Shown here piece by piece: positions 60,645 to 64,000 of a stretch of DNA of 64,000 nucleotides. The notes beneath the pieces were generated by a model. It was not told where the DNA came from and did not search any database. It saw only the letters and a list, made by a program, of their open reading frames with translations. The stretch is from Motacilla alba alba (taxonomy: Eukaryota; Chordata; Aves; Passeriformes; Motacillidae): contig NC_052018.1 in the NCBI RefSeq assembly GCF_015832195.1, positions 29,168,115-29,232,114 of the forward strand. The letters are read 5' to 3'. The stretch's first letter is position 1, and every line of letters starts with the position of its first letter. The position numbers and the translations under genes are program-made.

Positions 60645-63600
60645 CTGTAATACAGAAAAAAAAAATCTTTTACCCTAATTAGTGAAAAATAAGAAGAATA
60701 CTACTTCCAAATTAAGAAAATAGAAATCCATTCATTCCTGAAGAAAAGGCAGTGTTTCAGTTTATTCACATTCTTCTCCAATGCTGCTTTAAATCAGAGT
60801 ACAGGTGTGTATGTACAGTCAGGTCTCAGGACAATGAACAAGTGATTTTTTATTTACCTATCCTAAAAGAGGTAAGGACTCCTCATTCAAGTATAATTAA
60901 AAGACATATTAATATGATTTACTATCCTGATTTGATTCATGTGCAAAGGAGCAAATAAACTTGAAGCATCAATTGAGAAAATTCTCATATAAATATACAT
61001 TTCTGAAAGCCAAAATAAAATAATTAATGATTTCCCAAACAAGCATGGAAATATAAAGGGACATGTTTATCTTCCATTATTACAACAAAACACATCTGCT
61101 CCATTCTGTTCTTTGCTCTGCAGTTGGCCCAGAGAACTGAGGTGCAGGAAAGTTCACTAAGTTTATCTGTTCTTCCAATAAGCAGACTAATAAAGAATGC
61201 TCAGAGAACAATGTCAGGTAAAACAGTCCCCTAGCTGAAAGCTTCCTGTTGTCGGGCTCACAATCTAAAGTCAACTAATAAGAATAACTCTTCAGCACCT
61301 GTACAGACAAAACAGCTGAGTTTGCAATAGCTGGAAAAACAGCACCTCCATACCAAAAAAACCACTGAAACCATAGCTTTGAGACATGAAATAAATGTCT
61401 ACAAGTCACAGGGAAGACATATTTGAAGGGAAGCATTTTAGGCAAAGAATGAAAAAACTCAAACCTAAGTCCATAAAGAATGTTCACAAATATTTGGACT
61501 TGTATGAAAAATTGATATAATTTGTATGACTTAATTAGACCCCTGCTTGAAGTCCCAAACAAATACATATCTTCCATGAGCAGTCTCAAAGTACAAAACA
61601 TATGCTTTTGCTTCCAAGGCTAGGACTAAACCCACTGTGTGCACATATAATCATCACATCAAAACCAAACTGATACTCTGCCCAAAAAAAGTTGACATTT
61701 TAAAAATCAAAATTTTAATTTCTAAACAAAGCTCCTTGATTGTGCAAGAGGCAGACTGAGGGCTAGCATTTGCTTAAGCTGACACATGCTTGTTGACTTA
61801 GGATTTAGCTCTTGTATCTGCCTCTAGTAGTGTTTCTTTCTGTACAACAGCATACAGACAAAATGAAGACACAGGTATTAAAACCAAGTTAGGCAACATT
61901 TCTACTTATAAATGAAAAATAAGTAACTGCAGGTTTATTTGCTAAAAATGGTTAAAGGAGGCAGAGAACATAGCTCAAATCCTTTTTATTTTAGCATGAC
62001 TATGGATTTGCTATTTGTGGACCACATGCAGGGAACAAACAAGACTGAAGAACATTTCAGGAGATTTATAACTTGCTTTTTTTTTTTTTTTTTTTTTTGC
62101 TGAACCAGCATGTCAAAGGACACTAATCAGAGCAGGGGCTACTGAATACATTATACTTTTCAATTAGTACTCAGATAAACCTTGACTGAAGGAGATGGAC
62201 ATCTGATTCTGCTCCTCTCAAGTTCCATGCACCAAAGGCCCCAGAAAGGAACACAGGAGTTATAAATTTAGGTAATGCGAGCAAACAAAACAGCTCAGCT
62301 GTCTGATACTTGGAGTTCTAGACACAAATCAAATTATTAACTGTGGTAATTTTAAGAATAGAAGCAAATTGCTATGCTGTTCAAAACACATCCTGGGTAA
62401 ATTATGATTAAAATCTAGATCAATATCTAGGCTGCAGAACAAGGAAAGTAAATGCAAGACAAGCAGTTTAAAACTATTAACTCTTGGCAAGGCTAATATC
62501 CACTAGTGTGGATGGATAAAGTTTGATCCTTAAATCAGAGTGTCATTAACTGTCATCCTTAGGAAATTATTTTTCAACACACCAGATTTAGACTCATTTC
62601 CTTAAGTGAGTTCTGCTGTGATATAATTTGCATAACTATTTATAGGATAATCAGATATATTCATAGCTTTTTAAGAGCTAATGGTTCTAGAAAATTTAAG
62701 GTAACCAGTTTAATTCTAAATGCTGACAGCCAGAGAAGCATGCATTTTGGAATCAAATGTTCATTAGCCTCAAAACCAGCCTTTTTCATACTAGACTGCT
62801 TCAGGGTTCTTTAATGTATATTGCAGTTTGTCAAGTCCCTTGACAAACACATGACATTTAGAGACAGTAGAGGGAAAGTTCCTAACTTATGGGAAGGGAA
62901 AGGTATCATAAGTAAAAACTAGTTCTAAGCATCCCAGTATAAATTTGCCCTATACTTTGCTTTTCATAGTACTCCGCATCAAGTTATTTGTGTGCAGAGG
63001 ATTTAGGTATTTCAGACACGCACATTTTTGCCAGACAACTGTTCTGTAACAGACAAGTAAGTAGTACAAACACTACTCCTGATAACAATTTGGACAATAA
63101 CATCCTGCTCACTGAGCTGTGTTATCAAGTCAGAAAAACCTCCAAGACTATGTGGCACAAAACACATTTGTTTCCCAAAAAAGTCACAATGATCTCTAGT
63201 AGAGCAAGGGCAACATCCCAGTAAGAAAAAGACACTCAAAGTTTGAGCTTAATATAGCTTTTATAATTCATTTGAGGACAGCTGACCATGGAAGAGGCAA
63301 AAACTTCCTAACGTAGATCTTTAAAACTATTTATTGACCTTTTTCAATCATACAAATTACTTCCTAAACCAATCAGAATGGAGGCTGTCTGGCTATGAGA
63401 CACCAGCCATGTAAGCACAGAAAAAAAGACTATTTGTTAGGCACTTAGCAGGAAATATTCCTGCTCCTCTCTTGCTCTCAACCTGTGTGCAGCAGCACTG
63501 TAGTTGATTAAGTCTAGACATCTAGAGCCAAACCCAGTACATAAAATTCCAGTTTATTTTAACATTACTCTGATCCTAACCACCAGTGAGAGAATCCCCC

Positions 63601-64000
63601 ACTACTGCAAGACTAGTCTTCACTTCCACATTCAGTCAAACCACTCAGATAGAAGCTTCAGCTCCAACGTGTTTATATCTTTCCGTGTTTATCTCTTTCC
63701 AGTGACACTGGAACTTTGGCCACTCCCTGCCCTTGCTAAGAAAACAGCTGACTAAGACAGCTAACTTCTTCAGAAAAAGCATATACATAAACACTGAGAC
63801 ATATGCCACTTAATCTATATAAAACTATACTGGAAATAGAGTTCACATTTTTCTTCAGCACAGTCACCTCAGCTGCCTCTAAAACTGAGCCTTTTCCCCT
63901 TGAAGGGGGTCTTGCAGTTTCACTCAAAAGGGAGATACAAGAATTAACTTCTTCTATCTCACTGGGAGGGAGGAACAAACATGCTTACAGTTACTGAGGA
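60645..64000 (-). other. LMBRD1 intron 5, partial
   Basis: Sequence upstream of exon 6. I searched both strands for the preceding exon (human KYTLGFVVICALLLLVG region) and did not find it, so it probably lies beyond 64000. Contains a T22 run (62077-62098). No other gene recognised. Confidence 0.8.
62077..62098. repeat. T22 homopolymer
   Basis: Twenty-two T on the plus strand (A22 in the LMBRD1 sense). The neighbouring sequence is not a recognised retroposon. Confidence 0.95.

Noticed and set aside
61275..61601. Minus-strand 108-codon frame upstream of exon 6
   Set aside because: I considered it as a candidate for the preceding LMBRD1 exon, but the translation shares nothing with that part of the protein and lacks suitable splice phases.

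Overview
The window is vertebrate nuclear DNA, most likely from a bird. It is AT-rich, with short exons separated by long introns bounded by GT and AG. It carries at least eleven CR1 LINE fragments, the retrotransposon typical of birds and other sauropsids, and one GC-rich block (about 1835-2935) that resembles a high-copy repeat of avian genomes. The species cannot be named from the sequence. A turtle or crocodilian cannot be fully excluded, but the GC-rich repeat argues for a bird.

There is one recognisable protein-coding gene. LMBRD1 encodes the lysosomal cobalamin transport protein LMBD1 (cblF) and lies on the minus strand. Eleven consecutive exons are present, from 60644 down to the stop codon at 15280-15282. 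They encode 383 residues, the C-terminal 70 percent of the protein, starting at about residue 159 of the human protein by my count from memory. All ten complete introns are GT-AG and every exon junction keeps frame. If the avian gene has 16 exons like the human one, these are exons 6-16. Exons 1-5 and the promoter lie beyond 64000.

Layout: 1-15279 is gene-free DNA downstream of LMBRD1. It holds the GC-rich avian repeat (1835-2935), three CR1 scraps, candidate polyadenylation signals near the stop codon, a 14-bp perfect inverted repeat (5177-5213) and an overlapping double stem with pseudoknot geometry (14671-14708). 15280-60644 is the LMBRD1 exon and intron body. Its largest introns are intron 14 (15652-25968, with a G21 tract and an old CR1) and intron 7 (40376-56507, with the main CR1 cluster at 41.3-43.5 kb and a 1-kb antisense CR1 at 49.8-50.8 kb). 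60645-64000 is the partial intron 5.

I found no second gene, tRNA, rRNA, CRISPR array or other dedicated system. The many short open frames on both strands look like chance or repeat-derived frames. The most unusual unexplained structures are two perfect hairpins longer than chance predicts and the pseudoknot-like element. They are offered as observations, not as proven functional elements.
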